Below, in pieces: positions 1-6,439 of a stretch of 22,387 nucleotides of DNA. The DNA is taken from contig CAINXK010000015.1 of assembly GCA_903854805.1 (NCBI GenBank), forward strand, positions 1 to 22,387, read 5' to 3'. The translations under genes were made by a program, and so were the position numbers. Source of the DNA: an uncultured Anaerolineae bacterium (GTDB lineage: Bacteria > Chloroflexota > Anaerolineae > Anaerolineales > Villigracilaceae). The notes beneath the pieces were generated by a model. It made no database searches. It was given only the letters and a program-made list of their open reading frames with translations, and was not told the origin of the DNA. Position 1 is the stretch's first letter, and every line of letters starts with the position of its first letter.

Positions 1-1416
1 ATCCCACTGACTGTAGTTTTGCCCGCCGGTGATTTCAGATTGATGCCAGAAAGGATATGGATCGGGGTCTGGAGAGCGCATCAGGTTTAAATCGATCAGG
101 GCTACCTGATAATTACGTGAAACCAGCCTGTCATTCACAAGGCTATCGTATGGAAGCGCTTCCAGATTTACTTTAACCCCCAGCTGCGCCCAATTGGTCT
201 GAATCAACTGCGCAATTGAGGCATGCAATGAATCATCCGGGTACAGAAGGCTCAGTTCCAGCAGCAGACCGTCTTTATTTTCGCGAATATCACCACCAGC
301 AGCCGGGATTTTGTATTCCGCGCTTTTCAACAAACTGATGGCGGCTGTAGGATCATAATTCAAATGTTCGATTTTTTCATAATAAGCCCAAGTTCCAGGG
401 AAGAGTGGCCCATCTGCCACAATCGCCTGCCCGGCCAATAGTTTGTCCACAATTTGCTGACGGTTTAATCCGACCAACAGCGCGCGGCGCAGTTTAGCGT
501 CCTGCAGAAAAGGCACTTCCGGATTATTCAAGTTAAACATTACCAGACTCAGTTCAGGCAGCCGGCCAGTATAAAGATTAAGCGCCGGTTCGGCCAATGC
601 CTGCGGAAGGATATCAGGAGTGATCTGGCTGATAGCCAGCACCTGTCCCTGGCGGTAAGCGTCCAGTGCGGCCGAAGCATTCGGGTAGTAACGAAAGATT
701 ACCTGGTCGATAAAAGCCTTATGACCAAAATACTTGTCAAATGCGCGCAATTCTACACCCGCAACCTGCCCATTTTCCACGATCAAACGCTCAAAGCGGT
801 ATGGCCCGCTGCCAACTGGCGCCAGGTTAAAGGCTGAAGCGGCTAATTGATCTGCCGGTGTTCCATCCAATATATGCTTGGGAAGCAAGCCAAAGGTCAG
901 GTAATCCAAAAATGGGGCGAAAGGTTCGGGCAGAACAAACTGGACTGTTTTATCATTTAATTTCTTGATTTCCACCAGTTTCCACATTTCGCGCACGTCA
1001 GCAGGGAATAACGACGAATCACTTTTGATAAGGTCGATTGTGAAGATAATATCATCTACACTGACAGGCGTACCGTCGTGCCAGACTGCACTCGGCCGGA
1101 TGGAAAAATTGTAGATGGTACCATCCTGAGACACACCCCATGAATCCGCCAACCCAGGCAATGGCAAACCACGCGCATCAAAAGTTACCAGACTCGAAAA
1201 CAAGAGACGATTTATGTCACGGTCAGCAGAATTATTCTGATCAAGCAGGGGGTTCAAGCGACTAAGCGAACCCACCAGGCCCTCAGTATAAACACCACCT
1301 TCTGCGGGTTTGGGAGAAAAAACCTGCTGACCGGGCTCAGGCGTGAATAGCAGCACCGCCACAACCAGAAGGGTAACAACAACAACCAGAATTTGCCAGC
1401 GTAATTTTTTTATCAT
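1..1416 (-). CDS. ABC transporter substrate-binding protein, family 5 (peptide/nickel type), partial
   Basis: 472 codons are open from the ATG at 1416 to the window edge; the C-terminus lies outside. The N-terminus MIKKLRWQILVVVVTLLVVAVLLF is one hydrophobic segment (about residues 7-24) with no lipobox cysteine, so the protein is probably held by an uncleaved signal anchor or has a cleaved signal peptide. Family 5 (SBP_bac_5, DppA/OppA) hallmarks follow: an early LSRLNPLLDQNNSADRDI stretch, LADSWGVSQDGTIYNFSIR, AVWHDGTPVSVDDIIFTI, APVGSGPYRFER, and later LRRALLVGLNRQQIVDKLL and ELSLLYPDDS. Such proteins capture oligopeptides or other small ligands outside the membrane and deliver them to an ABC permease. 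No permease gene is visible here; partners may lie beyond position 1. The ligand cannot be told. The ribosome-binding site is weak (GAGG about 15 bases upstream). Confidence 0.9.
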   Translation of the reverse strand, partial: MIKKLRWQILVVVVTLLVVAVLLFTPEPGQQVFSPKPAEGGVYTEGLVGSLSRLNPLLDQNNSADRDINRLLFSSLVTFDARGLPLPGLADSWGVSQDGTIYNFSIRPSAVWHDGTPVSVDDIIFTIDLIKSDSSLFPADVREMWKLVEIKKLNDKTVQFVLPEPFAPFLDYLTFGLLPKHILDGTPADQLAASAFNLAPVGSGPYRFERLIVENGQVAGVELRAFDKYFGHKAFIDQVIFRYYPNASAALDAYRQGQVLAISQITPDILPQALAEPALNLYTGRLPELSLVMFNLNNPEVPFLQDAKLRRALLVGLNRQQIVDKLLAGQAIVADGPLFPGTWAYYEKIEHLNYDPTAAISLLKSAEYKIPAAGGDIRENKDGLLLELSLLYPDDSLHASIAQLIQTNWAQLGVKVNLEALPYDSLVNDRLVSRNYQVALIDLNLMRSPDPDPYPFWHQSEITGGQNYSQWD

Positions 1417-1528
1417 ATAGAAACGAAGAAAGGCCTCTTCCAGGACAGGCCAGCTTTTGGCCCAGACCTGATGAAGCGGCCTCTCAATAACTTAGAATAG
1501 CATCCCGAAGCTCTTCCGGGAGAAGGAG

Positions 1529-1753
1529 TTAGTTCTTGATGAAGATGGCAACGATCGCCAAAATGAAAAACAGAACGCTCAGACCGATTGTGATATAAAA
1601 CAGGGTTCGTTCAATACCACGGCGGACGGAGTAAACACCACCAGTGTCAGCGCCAGTGAGGCCACCCAAACCCGCGCCCTTGCTCTGCATAATCACACTG
1701 ATGATCAATGTGACAGACGTAATAATTAGCCCAATTTCAAGATAAGTTTTCAT
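1529..1753 (-). CDS. secG: Preprotein translocase subunit SecG
   Basis: A 74-residue protein with the SecG plan: a hydrophobic helix (about residues 4-22), the conserved cytoplasmic loop MQSKGAGLGGLTG (22-34), and a second helix (about 49-72). SecG is the small accessory subunit of the SecYEG channel and helps SecA-driven export through the inner membrane. Length and motif fit the family well. The ATG at 1753 is preceded on the minus strand by AGGAAG at normal spacing. It lies 112 bases upstream of the solute-binding protein gene on the same strand, so the two may be co-transcribed, although a small imperfect hairpin sits just after the secG stop codon. Secretion is the only functional link between them. 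Confidence 0.95.
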   Translation of the reverse strand: MKTYLEIGLIITSVTLIISVIMQSKGAGLGGLTGADTGGVYSVRRGIERTLFYITIGLSVLFFILAIVAIFIKN

Positions 1754-1791
1754 TTATTTTTCTTCCTGGCTCCTGCGAATTTAACGGGTAG

Positions 1792-1820
1792 ATTATACTG
1801 CGCTTTTCCGGGATTCGTAA
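1792..1820 (-). promoter_or_regulatory. Candidate secG promoter
   Basis: On the minus strand a perfect TATAAT (1797-1792) lies about 40 bases before the secG ATG. A weak -35 TTACGA (1820-1815) is 17 bases upstream; a better TTGACT (1825-1820) is too far away. The -10 is convincing and the -35 is not. Confidence 0.45.
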
Positions 1821-2026
1821 GTCAAAAAATGCAGCAGATCTTAAAACGGTATTTCTGTTTTGGCACTTTGCACTGATGCTGCCCAAACACTTAAGTAGTA
1901 TAACTCAGGACTGGAACAAAATCGGTGGATTCTCGGAAAGATTTTTGGTTCTCGCATTCTACAAAGGTAGTTACTGGCTTTTTTCGCCTAAACCCCCGGC
2001 AAAACCTTCCCGGCTTGCTTTGATCC

Positions 2027-2056
2027 TTGTGCAGAATGGGTGACAACTAATATAAT
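2027..2056 (+). promoter_or_regulatory. Candidate promoter of the PHP gene
   Basis: TTGTGC (2027-2032) and a perfect TATAAT (2051-2056) are separated by 18 bases. The -35 is only half matched. Transcription would start near 2063 and give a leader of about 87 bases that contains the hairpin at 2085-2116. Confidence 0.5.
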
Positions 2057-2084
2057 CAATAAAGATAAAAATAGTGACAATAAC

Positions 2085-2116
2085 AGGCTTGTTTCAAAAT
2101 TTGTTGGAACAAGCCT
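2085..2116 (+). promoter_or_regulatory. Leader hairpin upstream of the PHP gene
   Basis: The arms 2085-2096 and 2105-2116 pair over 12 bp (one G-U pair) around an 8-base loop. There is no U-tract after it, so it is not a plain terminator. It lies between the candidate promoter and the ribosome-binding site (GAGG at 2139-2142), so it should form in the mRNA leader; a role in mRNA stability or regulation is inference. Confidence 0.5.
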
Positions 2117-2149
2117 ACTATCCCAATTAGAAAATACCGAGGTAAATAA

Positions 2150-3211
2150 ATGGAAGAACTGGTCATCAGCCTGCACATGCACACCACTTACTCGGACGGA
2201 ACGGGGTCGCACAAAGATATTGTAGATGCGGCCCTCAAAGTTGGCCTGGATGCCGTTATTGTGACAGACCACAATGTGCTAGTTGACGGACCGGAAGGAT
2301 ATTACAAAGAAGGCCGGCGGCGCACATTGCTGCTTATTGGCGAGGAGATCCATGATCAGGCACGCCAGCCACAAAGAAACCATTTGTTGGTTTTCAACGC
2401 AAGACGCGAACTGGCTAGTTATGCGCCAAACCCGCAAATCTTGATCGACAAAGTTCGCGAGGAGGGTGGTCTCTCCTTTATTGCACACCTGTACGATCCT
2501 GAGTGCCCACCCATTAAGGAGACGGATATTTCCTGGGTAGACTGGGACGTGCACGGCTATACCGGTATCGAACTGTGGAATAGCCTAAGCGAACTCAAGA
2601 TCCAGGGAAAAACCTTAATGCATATTCTTTTTTACGTTTTTTTTCCGGCCTTTCTCAACCACCAACCGCCTCACGAGCACCTGGAAAAATGGGACGAACT
2701 TCTCAACCTTGGTAAAAAAGTGGTCGCGATCGGCGGCGCAGATGCCCATGCTCTGCCCGCAAACGCCGGTCCCCTGCACAAGACCGTTTACCCTTATGAA
2801 TTCCATTTTCGGGGTATCACTACTCACATCCAGACCCCTTCTCTGCTAACAGGCAGCATTGAGGCCGATCGCAAGATGATCTATGCTGCGCTCGGATCTG
2901 GACACTGTTTTGTGGCCTATGACCTGCCTGCTTCCACGCGTGGTTTCAACTTCACCGCTCAAGGACGTGAAAACACCGCTCTGATGGGTGATGAAATTTC
3001 AGCGAATGGCGGCGTAACCTTCAATATAAAACTGCCACAGATCAGCGAATGCCGCCTGCTCAAGGATGGCAAACTGCTTAAGCGCTGGGATTCGCGTGAA
3101 ACCTGCACTCACATCACAACCGAACCTGGCGTATACCGAGTCGAAGTCTACCGCCGCTACTTGGGGCTGCGCCGCGGTTGGATCTTCAGCAACCCGATCT
3201 ATGTAAAGTAA
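2150..3211 (+). CDS. PHP-domain metal-dependent phosphoesterase-like protein (CehA/McbA-like)
   Basis: A 353-residue protein opening directly with a PHP domain. The metal-site motifs are H9-x-H11-TTYSD16-G, VTDH41N, GEEIH, FIAHLYDPE and GGAD198AH200. PHP proteins use a two- or three-metal centre to hydrolyse phosphoesters or related bonds. The C-terminal 100 residues (GDEISANGGVTFNI to GWIFSNPIYVK) look like the beta-rich tail found in the CehA/McbA metallohydrolase subgroup. No signal peptide or membrane segment is evident, so it is probably cytoplasmic. The ATG at 2150 is favoured by GAGG seven bases upstream. It appears to be monocistronic, with an unrelated convergent gene downstream. The substrate is unknown; DNA-polymerase or histidinol-phosphatase PHP domains are less likely given the tail. 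Confidence 0.82.
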   Translation: MEELVISLHMHTTYSDGTGSHKDIVDAALKVGLDAVIVTDHNVLVDGPEGYYKEGRRRTLLLIGEEIHDQARQPQRNHLLVFNARRELASYAPNPQILIDKVREEGGLSFIAHLYDPECPPIKETDISWVDWDVHGYTGIELWNSLSELKIQGKTLMHILFYVFFPAFLNHQPPHEHLEKWDELLNLGKKVVAIGGADAHALPANAGPLHKTVYPYEFHFRGITTHIQTPSLLTGSIEADRKMIYAALGSGHCFVAYDLPASTRGFNFTAQGRENTALMGDEISANGGVTFNIKLPQISECRLLKDGKLLKRWDSRETCTHITTEPGVYRVEVYRRYLGLRRGWIFSNPIYVK

Positions 3212-3575
3212 ACCCGGATTCTCCTTACCTAAAATCGTCCCTATGGATGAGATCAGAAATTACAGACCCGGTGCTTGATGAATCAAGCACCGGGTCTACA
3301 TTAACGACAGGAATAGTTCTGCTAATTCCGCATGTACTGCCCGTGATCAGGCTAAGATTTTAATCATCACAGTCAATGCCTGCAAAATAGAGGAAATCAT
3401 GCTCCAAACATATTCTCCAATTGCACAAAGCAGCATGGGCTGGCAAGCCTGACCATGCGTTGGCCTACGTGCCAATATCAGAATGACATTTGGATTGATT
3501 TTCCACAATCAAAGCTCAGGGCTTCACCACAAGATAATAGTTCTACCCTTTCTCAGAGCCTGCCTGCGATCGCAA
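3212..3575. other. Convergent intergenic region without a gene
   Basis: 364 bases between the PHP gene and the PLP enzyme gene. Apart from the strong inverted repeat at 3264-3297 and a small imperfect hairpin around 3430-3455, nothing supports a gene or site. Short open frames here lack ribosome-binding sites and recognisable sequence. Confidence 0.6.
3264..3297. terminator. 16-bp perfect inverted repeat, possible bidirectional terminator
   Basis: Arms 3264-3279 and 3282-3297 are perfectly complementary over 16 bp and separated by only two bases. It lies 52 bases after the PHP stop and between two convergent genes. Neither side has a real U-tract, so it may act as an mRNA-end stabiliser or be a dispersed repeat rather than a classical terminator. 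Confidence 0.5.
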
Positions 3576-4685
3576 TTATTGGCTGCAGCCCCGCAAATCA
3601 ATCTGCCATTCTCCAACCACATCAAAACCGCGGGTAAGGTAAAACCGGTCAAATAAATTGATTGTTGGATCGCAGTGCGAGGTAACCAATTCGAGGACTG
3701 TGCCAAGTTTTGGAAGATCTTGATCAGCCGGACAGATTACCCGACCATATTCATCTCCGAACCATTCGTATACCAACCCTGAATTTTTCGGGCCAATAAT
3801 CTGCGGCACAGCGCCATCCCGGTAGAGAGCTTTTAAGCCCGCATCTACGGTCACAAACCCAGACTGGTTACGGCTAACAACCGAACTGAGCAAACGCAAA
3901 GCAGGTTCAAAAGCAGCAAACTGCCCCGGACGCTCAGCCGAACCAACTGCAAGGTATTCTGCATCCATACAAACATAAGATCCGACCTGCAGCTCGGTCA
4001 ACTCAGGCACTGCAACATCAATATCGAAGGTGCCAGTACCTGAAGCGCTGAAAATATGGCAAGAATCCGCAATAGCCTGCAACTCGCGGAAAACCGCGGC
4101 AGGTTGCTGCAAGCAGGTCAGCGAAGCAGATTGCCTGGCAGCATAATCAGGAATATGCTGCACCTGTCCGGCGTAAGATTGAATCCCAACCAGGCGCAGT
4201 TCTGGCTGTGAGAGAATAAATCGCGCCAATTCCAAGGCTTGCGCCGGTTTTACGCCAGTACGCTTCAACCCGGCATCCAGATCTAGCAGCACATCCATTC
4301 TCAAGCGTCTTTCACGTAGTGCCGCCACCAGCAGATCGACACTCTCGCGGTGATCCACAACGGTCATCAAGGAAGGCGACTCTACCAGCAGATCAACCAG
4401 CCTGCTCACTTTTTGCGGGGTTGCCACCGGCCCGGTAATCAGAATCTGATCAATACCGGCCCTAACCAGAGCCGCAGCCTCCGAAACCTTTGCGGCACAA
4501 ACCCCCTTGGCTCCAGCTTCGATTTGCCTGCGCGCCAGCGCCGAACACTTGTGTGTTTTGCTATGCGGCCGCAGGTTTTTGCCAACCTGGCTGGCGCTGG
4601 ATTGCATTTTATGAAGATTAGCATCCAGAATATCCATATCCAGCACCAAACAAGGGGTATCGAGATCATATTTATTTTTATTCAT
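3576..4685 (-). CDS. DSD1 family PLP-dependent enzyme (D-serine dehydratase / D-threonine aldolase-like)
   Basis: A 369-residue fold-type III (alanine racemase-like) PLP enzyme. The N-terminus YDLDTPCLVLDMDILDANL and the motif RPHSKTHKC are typical of the DSD1/D-threonine aldolase family; K43 is the expected PLP lysine. Further family motifs are GAKGVCAAKVSEA, DLDAGLKRTG, a phosphate-binding SASGTGTFD and VTVDAGLKAL. Near the C-terminus H337-C-D339 forms an H-x-D pair resembling the divalent-metal site of bacterial D-threonine aldolases. Likely reactions are deamination of D-serine or retro-aldol cleavage of a D-beta-hydroxy amino acid; the sequence does not settle which. The ATG at 4685 is chosen because AAAGGA lies seven bases upstream; an in-frame upstream ATG at 4703 has no ribosome-binding site. 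It is transcribed alone; palindromes upstream suggest regulation. Confidence 0.85.
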   Translation of the reverse strand: MNKNKYDLDTPCLVLDMDILDANLHKMQSSASQVGKNLRPHSKTHKCSALARRQIEAGAKGVCAAKVSEAAALVRAGIDQILITGPVATPQKVSRLVDLLVESPSLMTVVDHRESVDLLVAALRERRLRMDVLLDLDAGLKRTGVKPAQALELARFILSQPELRLVGIQSYAGQVQHIPDYAARQSASLTCLQQPAAVFRELQAIADSCHIFSASGTGTFDIDVAVPELTELQVGSYVCMDAEYLAVGSAERPGQFAAFEPALRLLSSVVSRNQSGFVTVDAGLKALYRDGAVPQIIGPKNSGLVYEWFGDEYGRVICPADQDLPKLGTVLELVTSHCDPTINLFDRFYLTRGFDVVGEWQIDLRGCSQ

Positions 4686-4708
4686 CAAATCATCCTTTCC
4701 CATAAATA

Positions 4709-4945
4709 TCAATCGGCGGCAGTACGTAACAATGAAACCTGATAGCCACCTAAAAGTGAAGTATTCCGAAAATTCAACGCTGAATACCCGCAATTACCTG
4801 AGCAGGTTGGATTCTGGATCGGACTGATGACGTTGATCATATTTTGATCAACCTGAAAACTGGTAAAAATGTTACCATGAGAAATAATTGAACCAGCACC
4901 CAAAATAAAGCAGTTCTGAAACTGAGCCTGTCGATAATAGTCCAC
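4709..4945 (-). CDS. Doubtful small ORF upstream of the PLP enzyme gene
   Basis: A 78-codon frame starting with GTG at 4945 and ending 23 bases before the PLP enzyme start. GAGGAAGG lies 4-8 bases upstream, which is a fair ribosome-binding site. The product is rich in Asn, Ser and Gly and has a CSGNCG motif; I recognise no family. An ATG two bases earlier (4947) has the same site and opens a 36-residue hydrophobic frame instead. The two palindromes at 4832-4877 lie inside it, which argues that the DNA is regulatory and the frame a chance one. Confidence 0.2.
   Translation of the reverse strand: MDYYRQAQFQNCFILGAGSIISHGNIFTSFQVDQNMINVISPIQNPTCSGNCGYSALNFRNTSLLGGYQVSLLRTAAD
4832..4852. promoter_or_regulatory. 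Palindromic operator-like site 1
   Basis: GTTGATCA and TGATCAAC are perfect 8-bp inverted arms around a 5-base spacer, a spacing typical of dimeric regulator sites. It lies about 150 bases upstream of the PLP enzyme start. Which regulator binds is unknown. Confidence 0.45.
4861..4877. promoter_or_regulatory. Palindromic operator-like site 2
   Basis: TGGTAA and TTACCA form a perfect inverted repeat around 5 bases. Its centre is 27 bases from that of site 1. It is a different sequence from site 1, so one protein binding both is not certain. A GntR- or LacI-type regulator is possible. Confidence 0.4.
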
Positions 4946-5128
4946 ATAACCTTCCTCAAATTACAATTTCAGCCGCTGCTGTGCACCTCAGGTTGACGGA
5001 ATTCCAATTCCACCCGTTTCCACTGCCCCATTTCAATGAAAACCTGCCGGCCACAATCTACCCATGGATTCTTCGCATAGATTCGCGCGGGCTAAATCGA
5101 AATGATCTCTCTGAAACTAGTCCTAAAA

Positions 5129-5157
5129 TTGATCCTTCCCAATTGGCAATTTATAGA
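5129..5157 (+). promoter_or_regulatory. Candidate promoter of the rpsF operon
   Basis: TTGATC (5129-5134) and TATAGA (5152-5157) are 17 bases apart. An inverted repeat GACTA/TAGTC (5156-5170) overlaps the -10 and the predicted start. The resulting leader of about 110 bases matches the structured region that follows. Confidence 0.5.
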
Positions 5158-5181
5158 CTAAAATCTAGTCCGCTTTTCATC

Positions 5182-5263
5182 GGTCGTACATTCGTGCGAC
5201 CCTTTCCGCTCCCAGCTTGCGTCTACGACGCTCTGACCGGGGGCTTATCCCGAGGAAAGGAGG
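5182..5263 (+). promoter_or_regulatory. Structured rpsF leader, candidate S6:S18 autoregulatory RNA
   Basis: The leader folds into an 8-bp hairpin (5182-5189 with 5194-5201, loop ATTC), a 5-bp hairpin (5219-5223 with 5227-5231), and a small CCGGG/CCCG stem ending beside the ribosome-binding site AAAGGAGG (5256-5263). Leaders of rpsF-rpsR operons in many bacteria carry an RNA bound by the S6:S18 complex through an unpaired CCG; a CCG occurs here at 5237-5239. The match to that family is not proven. Confidence 0.4.
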
Positions 5264-5273
5264 TTTTTTCCCT

Positions 5274-5558
5274 ATGCGTATTTATGAATTGGTCTGTATT
5301 ATCCACCCTGACCTGGACGAAAATGCTTTTAAAGCAATTGTCGAGAAGGTTAGTGGTTGGGTCACAGAAACAGGCGGCAGCGTCGACAAGGTGGATGTTT
5401 GGGGTCGTCGTCGGATGGCTTATCACATCAACAAACAACGTGAAGGTCAGTATGTACTACTGCACCTCAACATGAACCCAGCTGCCACCGCTCAACTGGA
5501 ACGCAATATCCGTTTCCAGGAATCTGTGATTCGTTCAATGCTCACAGTGGTTGAATAA
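5274..5558 (+). CDS. rpsF: 30S ribosomal protein S6
   Basis: A 94-residue protein with the S6 start MRIYELVCIIHPDLDENAFKAIVEKV and the conserved VWGRRRMAYHINKQREGQYVLLHL. S6 binds S18 and joins the platform of the small subunit. The ATG at 5274 is chosen because a very strong ribosome-binding site (AAAGGAGG, 5256-5263) lies ten bases upstream; a longer frame from TTG at 5217 would run through this site. It is the first gene of the rpsF-ssb-rpsR operon. A long acidic C-terminal tail, as in some S6 proteins, is absent. Feedback control through the leader is likely by analogy. Confidence 0.97.
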   Translation: MRIYELVCIIHPDLDENAFKAIVEKVSGWVTETGGSVDKVDVWGRRRMAYHINKQREGQYVLLHLNMNPAATAQLERNIRFQESVIRSMLTVVE

Positions 5559-5599
5559 TTCAGTATCCCGTCGGTAAAGTTTAGTGTTAAGGAGAGAAT

Positions 5600-6031
5600 A
5601 TGAGCCGGGGCTTGAATAAAGTGATGATCATTGGTCATTTAGGTCGTGATCCGGAAATGCGTTACACGCCATCCGGACGGCCAGTGACAACTTTCACAGT
5701 CGCTACCAGTCGTTCCTGGAACACGGTCGACGGTGAACGTCACAGCGAAACCGAGTGGTTTAACATCGTTGCCTGGGGTAACCTGGCAGAAATCTGCAAA
5801 CAGTATCTAACCAAAGGCCAGCAGGTTTATATCGAAGGCCGGTTACAAACCCGCCGCTGGGAAGATAAAGAAGGTAACAAACACAGCAGCGTTGAAGTGG
5901 TAGCCAACGAAATGATGATGCTTGGCGATCGCCGTGAAGCGGTCGCGGGTGCAAGCCACCCGGCAGAAGCCTCCGACACATCCGACACATCCGACATCCC
6001 GACCACCGACGAGGATGAATTCCCCTTCTAG
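5600..6031 (+). CDS. ssb: Single-stranded DNA-binding protein
   Basis: A 143-residue SSB. The N-terminal OB fold (about 1-108) has the family motifs NKVMIIGHLGRDPEMRYTPSG, TEWFNIVAWGNLAEICKQYL, KGQQVYIEGRLQTRRW and VVANEMMMLG. A short linker leads to the acidic C-terminal tip DEDEFPF, which docks replication and repair partners. SSB coats single-stranded DNA as a tetramer. AAGGAG lies just upstream of the ATG. The linker DNA carries three tandem copies of a 9-base unit (5972-5998) giving repeated Ser-Asp-Thr. The gene sits between rpsF and rpsR, the common bacterial order, and is probably co-transcribed with both. Confidence 0.97.
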   Translation: MSRGLNKVMIIGHLGRDPEMRYTPSGRPVTTFTVATSRSWNTVDGERHSETEWFNIVAWGNLAEICKQYLTKGQQVYIEGRLQTRRWEDKEGNKHSSVEVVANEMMMLGDRREAVAGASHPAEASDTSDTSDIPTTDEDEFPF

Positions 6032-6073
6032 TTTTGACTGCGGTTCTCACAAGCCGCATGTGGAGAGATAGTT

Positions 6074-6361
6074 ATGGACTACAATCGTGATAGAGACAAA
6101 GGAGGAGAAGAAGGCGGTCAAGGCGGCGAACGTCGCTATTTTTCGCGCCCCAAGATTTGCGCCTTCTGCTCTGATAAGAATTTACACATCGATTACAAGG
6201 CTGTTGACATGCTCAAGCGCTATGTAACCGAAGAGGGCAAAATTCGCCCACGCCGTCAGACCGGCACTTGTGCCAAACACCAGCGTGATCTGGCTAGTTC
6301 AGTGAAACGCGCCCGAAACATTGCCTTACTACCCTTTGTGGGTGGCGGCAGGGAAGACTAA
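6074..6361 (+). CDS. rpsR: 30S ribosomal protein S18, zinc-ribbon form
   Basis: A 95-residue S18. After a Gly/Glu-rich N-terminal extension of about 20 residues comes the core [62 protein letters not shown]29, C32, C66 and H69 form a CxxC...CxxH set, so this is the zinc-binding (C+) version of S18. It pairs with S6 on the platform of the small subunit. The ATG at 6074 has GGAG nine bases upstream. It is the third gene of the rpsF operon; rplI, which often follows, is missing here. Confidence 0.97.
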   Translation: MDYNRDRDKGGEEGGQGGERRYFSRPKICAFCSDKNLHIDYKAVDMLKRYVTEEGKIRPRRQTGTCAKHQRDLASSVKRARNIALLPFVGGGRED

Positions 6362-6373
6362 GAGAATCACAGA

Positions 6374-6420
6374 CCGGGGCATGGAATGGACGCCGCACGC
6401 GACGTCCCTCCATGCCCCGG
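6374..6420 (+). promoter_or_regulatory. Large intercistronic hairpin after rpsR
   Basis: Arms 6374-6385 and 6409-6420 (CCGGGGCATGGA and its complement) are perfect over 12 bp; an inner 5-bp stem (6388-6392 with 6403-6407) extends it. It begins 12 bases after the rpsR stop and ends 19 bases before the next start. There is no U-tract. It could stabilise the ribosomal-protein mRNA, be a processing site, or attenuate transcription. Confidence 0.6.
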
Positions 6421-6439
6421 ATCATTGTGTGAGATTCGT

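Larger units (their letters stand above)
1754..2149. other. Divergent intergenic region between secG and the PHP gene
   Basis: 396 bases without a credible gene. It holds the secG -10 element on the minus side, and on the plus side a promoter and a 12-bp leader hairpin for the PHP gene. Between about 1830 and 2020 I see no further structure. Confidence 0.6.
4686..5273. other. Divergent regulatory region between the PLP enzyme gene and rpsF
   Basis: 588 bases. The left part holds two palindromes and one doubtful small ORF on the minus strand. The right part holds the rpsF promoter candidate and about 110 bases of structured rpsF leader. From about 4960 to 5110 I see nothing assignable. Confidence 0.6.
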
